The notes: a model not told the origin generated them from the letters alone. A DNA stretch of 64,000 bases from Solea solea (GCF_958295425.1 NC_081145.1:18021272-18085271), one strand, 5' to 3'; positions 24,081 through 37,732 are shown, counted from the first letter of the stretch. Translations and numbers: made by a program.

Positions 24081-25459
24081 GACAAAAAACTCAAAACTAA
24101 TGATAAGGAGCATAAACTCCTCAGGAAAATGTTTGGTGATAAATCAAGTGCAAACAGACTGATCTTTTTTTAACCAGCAGAGTCAGAAGAGCAGAGAAAC
24201 GTAGGTACTTCCAAACTTATTTTGCATTCCACAACCAGAGAATATGTATGCAGTCTATGCTCCGGATGTACAAAACACAGAGCTTCATACTCATCTAAGT
24301 TCCGGTTAGGGAGAGACCATAGTGGCTGCTACATTTGAAAAGTAAACCTGTTTTGTCTGAAAGATCGAATATCAGTCAACGTTTTCAACAGTTAACCAAG
24401 GCCATATGGTGATATTTTGTTTAGAATGTCTTTACAATCCATTCATGGAATTCAAATCACAAGAGGAAATCTGGCTAGAGCCATCTCCACAAACAAACAC
24501 CTGTTGCCTTGTTTTTCTTTTTTTTAAATGTGACATTCATTAATCTCACTGGGACAATTAACAGTGTACTCTATGTATTTCTCTACCCTAACTTCTGCAA
24601 TATGTGGACATGCAATTAGAGAATACATACCATCCTAACATGATATATAGTATGAACTAAATGGTGATGTTTTTGTTTGTTAAGGATGATTGAATATACT
24701 GCAGCTTTGACAAAAGGTACAGCAATGGTAAAAACCATTAGCACGGTCTGTGCTGCTCATGTTGCTGTCATAGTGATTACCCCACTGTTTCTGAAGCCCT
24801 TACAGCCTTGCAAGGAAAAAGCTCCAATGGTGCTGATTATCCTGGGTGAGCCTCCGAATCAGCAGGATGTTATTCCACCCAAAAACCCAAGCTTAACGAG
24901 CCTTCACCTTGACTAACCCTGCCTTCATCCCATCACCACTTGCTTCTGTTAGGGCACCAGTGCATTGGTGCTGTGTTATGTGAGTGTGTCTTTCCATTCG
25001 TTCCAGCCGCCATAATTACTTGGCCTTAATGAGCAAGGTGATTCTAATTTACTACTTTACTAATTTGACAGTTAGGGATCTCTTTGACACATCATTTTAA
25101 GCGATCAGAGAAAATAATGTTTGTTAAGAGTTTCACAAGCAACTCTGTTGCTCTGGAAGTTTTAAAGGGTAACTTTAAAAATGAAACAAGTAACAAGTGA
25201 ACCAATTTTGTATATACACTGGTTTGCAATATGCAGTATGTCTATATCATTATGTCAAACAACACCATTCCATGACACACATACTTGAAACAAAAAAGTA
25301 TATGCACTGAAAATGTAAGTGGTACTTCCGCTGAATTGAAAAACCCTGTTTTTATTTTTTTTGTTCCGCATAATGGCATAATGTGGAAAGCAGAATGGCT
25401 CACAAACAGTCGTTTTGTTGTATTGTTTTGTACGAGAGTGGCTCAAAAGTGAGCTTAAC
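24081..25459. other. Unassigned DNA right of the satellite
   Basis: No gene recognised. A 79-codon frame at 24677-24916 has no domain I know and starts in AT-rich sequence. No transposon ends found. Confidence 0.5.
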
Positions 25460-25820
25460 GGTCCAGTGTGTAACATTTAGGACGGATTATTGGCAAAACT
25501 TTACTATAGTACTCATAACTATGTTTTTTTTTTAAGTGTGTAATTGCTGTGAAATAAAAACGTTTTGGTTTATGGATTAAATCTAACTTACTTAGGCAGG
25601 AGCCTTGCTTAATGGAGGCCGCCCTCCTGTGCCTTTAGGTTTCCACATCAGCTTGAATGGACAAACCAGCCGGAGCATGCATTTTGCATTTTGAAGCAGA
25701 ACACTACTCAAATAATATAAGCAACATCCAACCTACTACGCAAAGGCAACCATTTCAAAACACACTTAAAGGTTGTTGCAGTCTCACTATTAGACGTCAC
25801 TAATTCTTACACGCTGGACC
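25460..25820 (+). mobile_element. hAT-like MITE (GGTCCAGTGTGTAA ends)
   Basis: 361 bp bounded by GGTCCAGTGTGTAA at the left and the reverse complement of GGTCCAGCGTGTAA at the right: 13 of 14 terminal bases match. The interior (CATTTAGGACGGATTATTGGC, then CATAACTATG and a T-run, a GC-rich centre with GGACAAACCAGCC) matches a common short fish element I recognise in outline. No clean 8-bp target duplication remains. It has no coding capacity, and mobility would have needed a transposase from elsewhere. Confidence 0.72.
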
Positions 25821-28714
25821 TCTAAGACCCATGGTAACAAATGATTAGATACATTTCCCCAACAAAAATAGTTATTTAAAAAAATGTTTTAACTTTTAAC
25901 ATTGTTTTTTCACTACAAAATGCTAATATTCTGCCCATATAGATGGGCTGAAGCTGCCATGACATGTCTCCCTACTTGTTAATCTGAATTCACTAACTAC
26001 TGACTGACTGACAGTCTCTTTTAATAAATCCTCAGATTCATGTCTGCGTCCAGGCTGGGCAATCTCCCTTCTTTCTTTTTTTTTGTCTCCCTCTAATTAG
26101 TCACATATTCGAAAGGCAGTGAGAAACAATCTAATTAAGAGAGCCTGACTCAATTTGCTGGTGGAGAGGTCAGTAATGGAGGTAGGGAGAGTGAGGGGCA
26201 AAATACACAAGGAAGAAGTGGTGAGAAGGGTCCTAATCTAAGACATTTATCTCTCCAGCTCCAAACCAATTCATGAAGCTCACCACACCGACATGCAAAA
26301 GACAGGCAGATGCGAGAAGCGGCTTCCTCTCATGTTTGTTTATTGTGTATGTCTTAGTGTACATCCATCCTACCATGCTGCAGTGAGAGGAGTGATTCAT
26401 TAGCACAATTTGGATTATGTGCATGAGCGGTTCCCTTCTTTTGTGAGGGTTTTATTGGTTTGTTTGTTATTTTCACCATTCACAAGGGCTTACATTTCAT
26501 ATCGTCTCTTGCAAAGTATTTGTGTGGCTTGCGTTCAGGTCATCAGGGCATCTCCCCTTGTTTTCTTATGTCAACAAACAATCTTAGTTACTTAAATTAT
26601 GCATGACCGAAAGGGGGTTAAGGGTTTACCTGATGCAGAAGATCAGAGGAGCTAAACTTTGGCAGACTGTTTCCTACCACTATTATATTATTCAAGGTAA
26701 GACAGAAAATCAAATTGCTGATTCACAAAGACAGGATGTGTTTGCCCTTATAAAGAGACAAACACAAAAAATGTTGGAAACAGATATTTATCAATGAAAA
26801 GAAAGGGGCTGTTATTAAATATTAGTAGTAAATGTTGCTACATGTAACTCACCACAAGCACAATCATCACCATCATGTGTTGACAAAATGAACAGCCACC
26901 AAAACTATATGTCCTTTCATTATGGCTCCAACTTCCATTCTCAAGTAATGGGTGTAAGAAACAAAGAAGGTCACTGTACATGCCAACTAATGGAGTTTCC
27001 ACTCAATAGGTACATGCTCTATAGCAGTGGTTTTCTACAGTTATGGCAATTAGGAGGTAGTCTGCACTATATAGTGATTATGAATGACGGATCCTCAAGG
27101 TCTACAAGGTCAGTTTACTGTACCAGAGTACTGGACATCATTGTGTTTGGTAATAACAAATCCACAACTGTAAAACCTTTAAATCTCCCGCTGGTTGATC
27201 TGTCCAACAACAATAGAAATGGGCAACAGCAGGTGAGAATTGTTCCCAGTGATTACAATGACCCACCAAGGTTAAAGGTGGCCAAAGACCTAAACGGAAA
27301 ACAGGACGTTTAATCCAAAGCACATTGTGGGCGGTAAATCCACAATAATTTGCGAGCCAAGTAAACAGCCAAAGGCATGTTTGATATAGTGCCAAATCAT
27401 TGTGTTCAGGATCTCGTCAAAATAATTGCAAAAAGCAACAGAGAGCAGGAGAAAGATAGGGGAGAGACTGTTTTGAAGAATAACTTGAGTTAACTGTTGA
27501 CTGTCAGCTGCTATTTTGTTAACAAAAAAAAAACCCTGAGACAACTAGGGTCTCAAAGGGGCGGAAAACTCCCGGTAAATTTCCAGAAACGTCCACTGAG
27601 GAATTTTGGAAATATTTAAAATCCACAGGATTTATTAATTATTAATTTAATTAATGAGAATTTACTGATAATTTAGATAAACCTTATTTCTTCACATTTA
27701 GAGAAACCTTTTGCTGTCATAAGCAAACATACATGCAAAATGATACAATTAAATACACTGACACACATACAGTATATATACATATATATACATAACAACA
27801 ATGCCCATATCCAGGTCAGAACAAAAGCATCCGCATCAACTTACCAGTAGATATTATTAGGAACACAGTCAACAGAAACCAATATGCAAATATCCAGTAT
27901 GAGACATCTTTGTTACAATTTTATCCAGACTTACCAATAACCACTTTTCTCTCATACTGGGAAAAAAGGCCCAAGCTTATACCCTTAAAATAGCTTTGGT
28001 ACAGTATACTTGGCTATAGTGGATCACTTAGTGACTACTAATGTCGTTTTTTACATTAATCTTTAATCACAACAATGGAAATACAGGAAATATCTTAGAA
28101 GTATTTTCAGTAAATATGTCATCATATGTTATGAGAATTTTGCAAAAGAAGGTCAGGAAAACATCAGACAAGACTGTTTTTTTACATTTATTAAATTATT
28201 TTTATATACAAGTAAACATCCCTCAAGTGAGCAACAACCCCATGCTGAGCCAGGACTTTCCCACATGAGGAGGCATAGGTGTTTTTGCAGGATGTGATTT
28301 CCATACTTCCAACACAAAAAATGTACTTATTGGGGTTGAGATTTGGAGGTGAATTGTAATTTGGTCTACATTTAAAGGTCTGTACTATATTCAGGATTTT
28401 TTGCGACACACACTCTCCCCCGCATTCATCATTTGTGAGTGGTGACATTGTGAACCAGTTGCCATTACATTTCATTGACATTGCGAGCTTGGAGCATCCA
28501 CAACAAAACAAACTACTGCATAACTGTATGACCCACAGTCATGAAGGGCAAATGAGGAATATTTAATATGATGTCAACAGAAGTCACATTCAACTGGCAT
28601 GTGGTAAAAGGGTTTGAAGTGCGATAGTGATATTAATTGCCAGAGTTCTAAGTTTACACAATGTCAACAAGTGATATCCTGCATCTCTATTCTCTTCACT
28701 TACTTAAAACTTTA
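25821..28714. other. Unassigned DNA with one cysteine-rich open frame
   Basis: No gene recognised with confidence. A TA-rich patch lies at about 27,770-27,793. The frame at 27138-27395 (-) and its neighbours have no known domain. The one frame of mild interest, at 28191-28484 (-), is listed separately. Confidence 0.5.
28191..28484 (-). other. Unrecognised cysteine-rich open frame
   Basis: Reading on the - strand from the first ATG near 28484, about 97 codons encode a peptide with about seven cysteines, including the pattern DECGGEC and later CKNTYASSC. It could be an exon or pseudogene piece of a small secreted or cysteine-rich protein, but I recognise no family. There is no convincing signal peptide, promoter or splice context, and chance is a serious alternative. 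Confidence 0.15.
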
Positions 28715-28722
28715 CATTATAT

Positions 28723-29201
28723 TAGTGCTCTCAAACGATTAAAATATTTAATCGCGATTAATCGCATTAATGTCATAGTTAACTCAAGATTAATCGCACA
28801 TTTATATCTATTCTAAATGTCCCTTGATTTCTTTGTGTCCCATTATTTTTTCTCATTTTAATGGTCTTGTCAACATAGAAAAGTGGATTGGCTTGTTTTG
28901 TGCAAATGTGTTTTTTTATTGAGACAATATCACCCTGCGTATTTTAAGTTAATCTTCTTATTGTGAGAGCCGCACACAATAATAAGAGAGGCTGTGTTTG
29001 GATACGGAGAGCCCGCTTAGAGACGGAGAAGCGCACAACGCTCGCTATCCACTCAAAACGTAACGTTAGCCTACATAGAAAAAAAACTACAAAGTTTGGT
29101 AAACCAAAAATAATCTAGCTAATCTCACAATAAAAAAGATTGACGCCGTTAAAATGGGTTTGCGTTAATGCCGTTAATAACGCGTTTAGCTGACAGCACT
29201 G
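28723..29201. mobile_element. hAT MITE with perfect 8-bp target duplication
   Basis: 479 bp. The left end TAGTGCTCTC and right end (reverse complement CAGTGCTGTC) form a short terminal inverted repeat. The element is flanked on both sides by CATTATAT (28715-28722 and 29202-29209), the 8-bp target duplication typical of hAT transposons. The interior starts with TTAATCGCGATTAATCGC and ends with GTTAATAACGCG, a pattern I recognise from abundant fish non-autonomous elements. No transposase frame. Confidence 0.88.
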
Positions 29202-29209
29202 CATTATAT

Positions 29210-31004
29210 AAAGTGAAAAAAATCTTACTTTGCAGTTATTTCTTTCGTAAAGGATGATTCTAAGTGCATGACCACACTTTATGGAGGCATGTAGTATTTT
29301 TACCAAAGCAAGCTGTGTCACTCAAGAAACAACTGATGGCAGTTCTGGCGATAGAAAGCTGGGTGGGAACAGCTTGTGTTTTGGAGACAGCAAGCAGAAG
29401 GGTTAGCATGGGAGGGGAGCTCTGGGTTTGATAAATGAGGCTGCATGGCAGCTGCAGCACTAAACTGCTTTCCTGCTCAGCTGTGGTGACAATGTGATTA
29501 ATATTTGCACGACATTAAGCTAATTCATCATGGCCACGTGCAAGCCTATGGGAGAATAGACTGTCACATGGGTGCCTGGTCTAAGTGAGGAGTCTGGGTT
29601 TGGCAAGTGAAAGCAATTACTTCAAGGCAAAAACAAACAAATAAATAAGTGAAATATATATCAGGGTGAGGTGAATCTGCCAGACAGAGGATTTAGCAGG
29701 AGGAGAAAAGCTGAGAGGGAGAAAATGAGCACTGCTGAAAGTCACCATCAAGTTTATGATTCCAAAAATATGAAAATCAAAATAGAAAAGGCACATTGTT
29801 CTACAGTGGAATGAAAATTGAGATTCCTGTCAGTTCTGACTTGATTAAGTCTTCTTTATCGCATTGGTTTGACTGCACCACACACATGCTGTGGACGTAA
29901 CAGTAACACTGTACAGAAAACTGCTTTTCCTTTCATGTTTACAATTAAAGGTCCATTAACAGCAGCTAAAAATAGAATAACTAACTTCCTTTTTTCACCT
30001 TTTTGGATAAGGAAGGCAATCATTTCCTTGCCCTGGAGTCGCTTATACATGATTATCCCAAAAATATCCAGTATCAGGGTTTGCCAGGTGTTTCACCATA
30101 TTTGACATTGAATATGACACCATATTTGATTTGTCAAGTATGAGAGTGTGGACAGTGGAGAGGACTTTGACTTCGAAGTGGCAAAGAAAAACCTATCTAG
30201 TGAGCAGTCGTAGTGTCCTGAACCTGATTTGATCTCCGAGACGGATTTAATTCCTTCACATTCTCACCAGCCAGTAGGTTGGCTGAATATTCCTGCAACA
30301 GGAAAATCAGTGGGTACTGAAATATGGAACAGAACTCCATAGGTCTGTTGTGCAATTCATATTAGACTGGGACGCCTCTCCTATAGTCCTATGTCTGTCA
30401 GTACTCTTTGTGCAAAGGGACAGATCATCCAGACGGCTGCCACTTGGCGCAGAGTCTGTTTCCTTGGCCAGTAACCAGTTTTAAGATCCTCCTGCTGTCA
30501 AGAGTCGATGAAAAGAAAGCAATAGCTAGGGCAGTTACTTCTCCTTTAAGATCGTTTGGCTCTTTAACGAAATGAATCCGCTCCCAAGCTGCTCCCTCAA
30601 TCTACATAAATAAATGCAGCACATGCATACATCATTGACAAAAAGTGACACAGCAGTATTCACAGCAGTCACACTCAGCCAACCGGCTGCCTTACATTGT
30701 GCTGCTTAGCCTTGCAGTGAGGAATCTTGCAGTTGGACATTGTATGACTGTCCGAAAACAAGGACTGAGCTGACTCAGCTACTTTTGAGTTGAAGTCATT
30801 TCCATGAGAATAGTTTGAGAATAGGTTTCTTCCATCAGTGGATCCACTCAACACTTTCAGTTTCAGCTGTGGCTGTCAGTGAGAGACAATGTTAGTGTTT
30901 AAATAAATGGTTGAGTGGAGGGATGAATTTAAAAAAAAAAAAACAGATGAGTGTATCACACAGGTGAGGAAATCCCTGAGGAGAAGCTGTTCATGAAGGA
31001 CCAA
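29210..31004. other. Unassigned DNA, no gene recognised
   Basis: Mixed-composition sequence with a 12-base A-run near 30,930. No coding exon, RNA gene or repeat end was recognised. Confidence 0.5.
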
Positions 31005-31210
31005 AGACGTCTCCATCGGCTGTGGAAACTGATGTCCACTAGAGTGTGCAGTGTTCTACACCATGGTCCGCTGGGCGGTGGGAGATGGGGTGATGTACCG
31101 AGAGACAGGAAAAAGACTCGACATGCTGGGAGAGCCAGCTCAGTCCTGGACATTCCATCATGGACAACAACACTCACTCCCCTGCATGACACTGTGATGG
31201 CCTTAAAGCA
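31005..31210 (+). mobile_element. Decayed LINE ORF2 C-terminal fragment
   Basis: Translated pieces in different frames resemble the region after the reverse-transcriptase domain of fish non-LTR retrotransposons: FYTMVRWAVG and GKRLDML in one frame, RASSVLD in another, and MDNNTH then PLHDTV across a further shift. The frame changes and the missing upstream RT show a dead 5'-truncated copy. The long open frame across it (30951-31373) is a by-product. The exact LINE clade is not resolved. Confidence 0.6.
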
Positions 31211-31371
31211 GCTAATATTGGATAATCATGAAATTTGCCATGACACAGGGATATCTGAATACAGCCAAGTAACAAGTGGATGCAACAGAATACCAATCAA
31301 TATTAGGCAAACTACACTACCTTTGTATATAGAAGCTGTCATTCAATCATCAGTAATAAAATTTGAATACT

Positions 31372-31393
31372 AATCGTTTCAAAGGAAACGATT
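31372..31393. repeat. Short perfect inverted repeat
   Basis: AATCGTTTC, loop AAAG, GAAACGATT: nine-base arms with a four-base loop. No associated gene to make it a terminator, so possibly chance. Confidence 0.6.
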
Positions 31394-34300
31394 GTAGGGG
31401 ATAATCCTGATGAAAGTTGTGGATACACTACAAAAACATAAACAACAACAAAAACTGATATGAGTCACTTGGGCACACATAGGGGACTACAATTTTATCT
31501 CATGGCAAAACTAAAACAACTTCACATCCTAAAACCGTTGCAAAAGGAGCTCCTCCGACACATACTGTTGCATCACACATTCATTGTGCAGCCACATCAG
31601 ACACTACTTCAGTGGTGACAAAGGACCACAGCTTGATCATGAACATATTGCTTTTGCATGCCACTGAACATCCAAGCCAATATAGTTGAAATCCCCACTC
31701 AGAAAAAGTGTTCATATTGATAGCAGGCTTCTTTTTCTTATTAAGTATGTGCATAAGGAAACACCAAGGCTACAGTATGAGTCCAGAAACATTTATGGAG
31801 GAACAGGCATTTTCAGCATCAGACATTCTGCTTATTACGACCCTGCTGTAGAAGAACCCAGGTGGATGGAATAAATCAATGTTAATACAGTGATCTGGTG
31901 AAGTATTAATCCCAACACAGGCACAACTGTACGGCATGTGTTGGCCAGTATATAAAACAGTAATATAAACAGCATAAGTGAAAAAACACAGCACACTGAA
32001 ATTACTTTTCTTCTCATTTTCATGCATGAACCGAGCGTCTTGGTTATGACTTCCTCGGGTGAACTTAGTATTTCAGGTCAGGCAAATTATATCTATACAA
32101 GAAAATACCCTCAAAGTTCTTTATACAGTCTGCACAACATACATCATCATCAATCTACAGTATAATCTACCCAGTGTATAATTTACATTAGTCATATGAG
32201 GGCACAGAATATGTGGCAGCCCTATATTCTCTACCTGGGGCCAAACAGGATGCGTGTGCATCGCTGCATCACTGATCTCCTGTGTCTCACACAGCTTTAT
32301 TGTTCAGACAGGTAGTGCAGCTGCAGAGCTTTTTAATATTCACCATACTTCTCTGTGCTTGATTAAATGCTAGGACTCTTCAGTATGAAGCCACATATCC
32401 CTGAGTCCTGCAAATATTTCATAATAAAGCTTGAAAATGAATGGATTCAGGTGCAGGGCATGTTTTATTTGTGATGTACGCAACAGTTGGAGATGTTGAA
32501 ACTGCGATCATATTTACTATTTTGGGGGGGGGTCTCACAGAGGCATGGTGGTCATTTGAATCAGTTAAAATAATGTGAAAAACAAAACACAAGACGCATA
32601 TGCCTCCAGTGAAGGCCCCGGCCTAAGAAATAGCAACATATAATGGTGAGAGTGCCGATTATAACAAATGGAGGAGTCCTCCACTTACCTCTCCCTTTCC
32701 CAGGTGCATCAGGGAAACACAGTGGCCTTCGCATATGAAAACGTCTTTCTTCATTTGTGTAGTAATCTGTGTTTCATTGTGTTTCTTTGTTCTATGTTTA
32801 TAATTCACATGAGATAGTAGTCCGCGTTGCTGGTCGCTGTTGCTCGAACAGAGTGTTATAACACTGCCATAACTATTTACACAGAGGTTTATCATAACAA
32901 CTTGACATTAGCCACTGGGTCATAGTGTTAGCTACCGTAAAAATGCCATGACAGGCTTTCAACAGTATAATAAACTGTTATTACTCTTGAATGCTTTTAC
33001 GACACACAAACCCCTTGCATAATTAATTGCTGTTACGTCATACGGAGCGGTTGAGTATGTGCGAAAACGTGGTGAAATCGCAGCACTCGTAAAGAATAAT
33101 AAAGGGCAATTCATATGGATGGCGGTTACACAAGTCAACGAGCTCGTCATCTACAAACAGTTTTAAATCACCCACATCTATTTGCAATAAGAATCAGACA
33201 AGCTCTGTTAGACACAGTTGTCCACTTTACACTTTTTACTCATACACATTCACAATGAGATGCACATCAGCCGCCACAGGAGCCATCCCCTGACACACGG
33301 GAGGGCGCCGGATTTTGCTAGGCTGCGACTGCTTTGTCTCAAAGCAGCATTAACTTTTGATGCTTTGACATCAATGAGGATATGTTGACACAGAAAAGAC
33401 CCTGGCAGGAGTGCCGGCATGTACAGTACATCAGTTGTGACCTTTAGCAAAATAAGATGGGGGGGAAAAAAAAGAGGATGTGCTGTTAAAAGCAGCAAAT
33501 GTGACAAGCTGTGTCACATTCAATGGCGTTAAGAGGATAGCTGGCATGCCGCAACAGTTAAGCATCTGCCTCGCGTCTGACACCCGGCAATTCAAAATCG
33601 GAAAAAAGCTGCAGCAAAGGAAAATTCTAAGAGAAAAGAATGTTGACAACTTAAACATGAGCCTCATCTGTCAGTCTGCCGTCGGAGCAGTTTCACCGCA
33701 GCGACGCTGGAGACAGCTCAATATGCAATGAAACATTGACGTTCACTCAATGTTATATTCAGCTGGGGTAATGAGGCTGTAGTGGTAAAAGAGGGAATTG
33801 GTCTATTTCCTCTTTTCTATTGGTGCCACATGCAAACATAATTCTCTGCGTAAAAATAAGGTCAGTAATTCAGATTGTCACACAAAGGCGGCGAGGATAT
33901 CTGCTGTCACATTTCTTGCCTTCTAAATAAAGTGCGCTACACACATTGCCAGCAGATGCTTTAATAGGACGAGCAGAACCTAATGGGTTCACTTTGTAGC
34001 CAGTATATACTCACTATTAGACATATACTGTGTGTAGTCGGCATCTAATCTACATTAGCACTGCAGCAGCGAATTGCAGCCTGCAGTGTGTTACAATGTC
34101 GACCTTAGTCAGCAAGTTATGCCACCACATGCAAAGAGACAAATCTGTCCATAAATGCAAGGAATGTCCATCGTCTGACTGGTAATCGCATAATTATGCA
34201 ACGGAACGGGATATCCGGGTACATTTAGCATTCTGGTAGAAAATTCCATTTGCAAACAATCACGTTCTACATCACGTAGTTCAAAATACAATCACTACCA

Positions 34301-34617
34301 CTCTCTACTCTTAGTTTGTTCTTGTTGTAGAACATATGCCATTTGGCAGGTGTGTTTTTATCGAACATACCACACAATAACGCATGCTTTTATATGTTCT
34401 GTGTATTTGGTCCCAATTGGTTTGAAACTTTGATTGTCGATGGTTAATGATACGCTCCCTGAATGAAAATATACCATGTTGAGTGTGTCTGGCCTCCAGC
34501 TGATGCTTTACACACACATCCATAAATGCATATATGTATATATATCTACGAAGGAGGTCATTTTTTTTGCAAGGATTTGACCAACATAACTCACAAAGTT
34601 AAGTCCAAAAGCACACA
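31394..34617. other. Unassigned DNA, no gene recognised
   Basis: Includes a G-run at about 32,524-32,532 and an A-rich patch near 33,463-33,474. The overlapping short frames on both strands have no recognisable domains. Confidence 0.5.
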
Positions 34618-34825
34618 ATATGGGGATTAGGTAAATTGGCCGCTCTAAATTGACCATAGGTGTGAATGTGAGTGAATGGTTGTTTGTCTCTATGTGTGGC
34701 CCTGCGATGGGCTGGCAAACTGTCCAAGCCATACCCCGCCTCTCGCCCCATGTCAGCTGAGACTGGCACAGCACCCCCGTAGACCCTCTGGTGGAGGATA
34801 AAGCGGTAGATAATGGACAGATGGA
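34618..34825 (+). mobile_element. L2-type LINE 3' tail
   Basis: Carries the familiar order of an L2-like tail in fish: TGACCATAGGTGTGAATGTGAGTGAATGG, a TGTCTCTATGTGTGGCCCTG segment, a CTGGCAAACTGTCC segment, CCCCGCCTCTCGCCC, CAGCTGAGACTGGCACAGCACCC, and the end GGATAAAGCGGTAGATAATGGACAGATGG. Only the 3' untranslated end is present, a typical 5'-truncated insertion. Confidence 0.85.
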
Positions 34826-36445
34826 TCTTTTAAAGCTGCCTTAAAAAATCATGTAGTAGTTAGTACTTTATTTAGGTTTATGTTACTATGCACTTTGGTT
34901 GAAATCCAGATCTCGATTCATCTGGACACTTTGGCTTTGGTGAGAATTTGCGATGTATACAGATGTGCCAAACGTAAATGTAACTAAGTCTTACAAACTT
35001 CTCGTTTTCAGATGAAAAAAAATACCTTTCATACATGTCCCTGGTGAAGAGCCTTGATTTGTATGCATCTTCTATGACAAAAGTGATATACTTGAGTAGG
35101 TTTTAACAGCACTGAATAGAAACGCTGTTTATTGGGAATAATCCGAGATATGGTGGAGGAGCTGGATTCATGCTGTGGACTGTGTGAGACTGATATGGAC
35201 TGAGAGAGAACATCACAAGTCTCTGAGCCAGGTTTTCTCTGTCAGCCAGCGATCCCTGCAGCTTGCCCTAGGGCCTGTTGGCAAAGAGTGTTACCAAAGC
35301 TTTCCACCTGCAATGCCATGATGATTACACAGCAGGAAGAACGAGAAGAGGTTAGTGATCACATTCTCTCTTACTCTTTCTTGCTGGCTGAATTTCTCTT
35401 TTTGTTTGTCCCTCATTGTGACTCCTTCTCTCTTTTCCAAATCTGTCCACATTCAAACCTCCCAACAGGAAATGAGTAAGAAAGGGTCAAGCCTCTAAAT
35501 ACCAATTGTCTAGAAGGCTTAGCACATCTGTCAGAACCTGCCAGGGGTGGTTGAAATAGTTGCGGTTGCCATGACAACGGCTCTGCCACTTTGCCGCCTG
35601 TGAGAGTCCTAAGGGAGATGAGACGGCAACACCTCTCTCACCATCATCGGGGTATTTTCTCATCGTGATGTTGAGGAGAAATGGTCCAACTCGAGCAAAC
35701 TAATAGTAGGGTGGAGGTCATTTCACTGAATCTGCCTGATTCTAGCAGTGAACTGACAAGGTATGATTTAAGCTCCGTTTATGGATCTTTACCCTTACTC
35801 TGCTCAGATAGGTGTCATTCTTCAGTCTTAGGTTATGGCCTCCTGTGAGGATGTGCAGCGCCAAATTCGCCCGAACAAAAAGAAAACAAGCAGCATCTGT
35901 CATTACGGTTCCTTGTTTTCAAAGTTCAACAGAAAAAGAAATATCTATCTACTCAACAAGCTACAAGAAGACAGTGGTCTTTTCTCTTCAGGCTGACATG
36001 CTGGTAAGCTTCTGTATGAGGGCTGAAAACAATGTCTGGCACTACTCTGCTTGGCTGATAAAAGCAGTCTCCTGTGCCGTGTATTTCTTCCTCTAATTGG
36101 GCCAACCCCAATACTAAGGCTCTCAGTGGCTTTACCTCTCTGACTGGGGGAACCAGAGGATGGGCAGCACAGTGCAGAGTAGGTGGCAGGGTGATTGGGG
36201 GATTTAGGAGAGGTGGATTCAGGAACATCCAGAGGGTATAATTACCAGCAAATCTGTGCACACCTACTGTCGTGGTATTGATGGATTTTGTGGACTGGTA
36301 TTTGTTATCAGGTGGCGGGTGGGGGGGGGGTTAGTGCTGTTGCACTCTCATTAACACTCCTCACCTCTGAAGAAGAGAGCGGTGAAGTAAACAAGTGAGA
36401 AGAAAAACTGTTTTTTACACCAACAGTCACAGAATGTGCTAATAT
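34826..36445. other. Unassigned DNA, no gene recognised
   Basis: No RNA gene, transposon end or defensible exon. A G-run lies at about 36,320-36,330. Confidence 0.5.
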
Positions 36446-36468
36446 ACACACACACACACGCACACACC
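36446..36468. repeat. CA microsatellite
   Basis: Short run of CA with one CG interruption. Confidence 0.85.
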
Positions 36469-37043
36469 TGTATGCGTGCGCGAGCAGTCACAACACATCC
36501 GAGTGTTCATTAATCCAAGAAACTCCCTATAAACGCCGAGTGATTTCCATTACAGTGATTCCGTCCGCCCCTTCACACGCCCACTCGCTCAGGGCATCTG
36601 CAATGTATGCAGGGCTGGTATCCATCACACATCACATGCTATTTCAAGCTTAGTTTCTTGCCCCAGACCTTCTGGTCAGAAGACAACCAGATCTACATTC
36701 TCCTATACCCCTGCCTTTGAAATGTAATGCAGCCTCCACTTTATGGACAAATGTCTTTCTTATCTCAATCAAGAGAAAAGATCCCCCTTTGATCTGGCCT
36801 CAAACTTTTATTTGAGCCATGGCTTTTGTGCTCAGCCCGAGGGCCTGATGAGAACAATGAATGTTCTAAATGAATAATGGTGGTTCAACAATGTTGCTGC
36901 ATGTCTGTGTAGGATGCAAACCTCGGCTGCCCTGGCTTCCCTCCCCAGCTGTCTTTTGTATTTAATATAATATAAATATATAAACTGTTGCGACTGTTAA
37001 GATACTGTGTTGAATGACCGTCAGTCCCCACACTGCACCACTG

Positions 37044-37079
37044 ACATTTTGTCAACACAATCAGGTGTTGACAAAATGT
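37044..37079. repeat. Perfect 15-bp inverted repeat, 6-nt loop
   Basis: Left arm 37044-37058 (ACATTTTGTCAACAC) and right arm 37065-37079 are exact reverse complements around AATCAG. Too short and AT-rich for a typical microRNA precursor. More likely a palindromic element remnant or a snap-back duplication. Confidence 0.9.
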
Positions 37080-37703
37080 AGGAACATGTGTAGGTGTCAG
37101 GGAAGCACGCTCAGGCCGGATGAAGCTGATGGAAATTTACGGCACCTCAGTTACGATTGCTGTGAGCAGAGAAGCAACTCACGACGCACAGCGCGTCAAA
37201 CGTTGAGGCACATGAGCTACAACAGCAACGACCACATCAGTTACAACTCCTGTAGGCCAAGGACAAGAACCTTGGGATTTTTGGACACAGTTAAAGATGC
37301 AGCCTGGTCTGATAAATCTGGATTTCTGCTGTGTCGGCACATCTAATGCTCCGTGTTTAATGTCTGGATCCATGACCTCTCTTTGATCTCTGACATAAAG
37401 TGGATCTTTTATTTTAAATAATTAGCAGTGAATGTCACACAGCTGACCGTGTGCATCCCGCCGTGGCCTCAATTTACCATCGACTGGCCGTTTCCTGACA
37501 GGATAATGCACAACATCACAGAGCAGCTGTTTAATGTTGCAAGCAAAGAACGGCCCTTTCCTGTATAGCGGGTCATTCTTCATAAAAGCATGTAGATGAT
37601 CTCTGTCATTCTTGCTGCCTCTAGTATAGATGAGCACAGCTTGTTTTTGTGCCAGAGTCAGTCAAAAATCTTTCTCCCTGTGGCCAGAGAGTGTGTACTT
37701 CAG

Positions 37704-37732
37704 CTCTCTCTCTCTCTCTCCCTCTCTCTCTC
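37704..37732. repeat. CT microsatellite
   Basis: CTCTCTCT runs with a few C insertions. Confidence 0.85.

Noticed and set aside
30951..31373. A 140-codon open frame taken as a gene
   Set aside because: It overlaps a frame-shifted LINE ORF2 remnant whose recognisable pieces lie in more than one frame.
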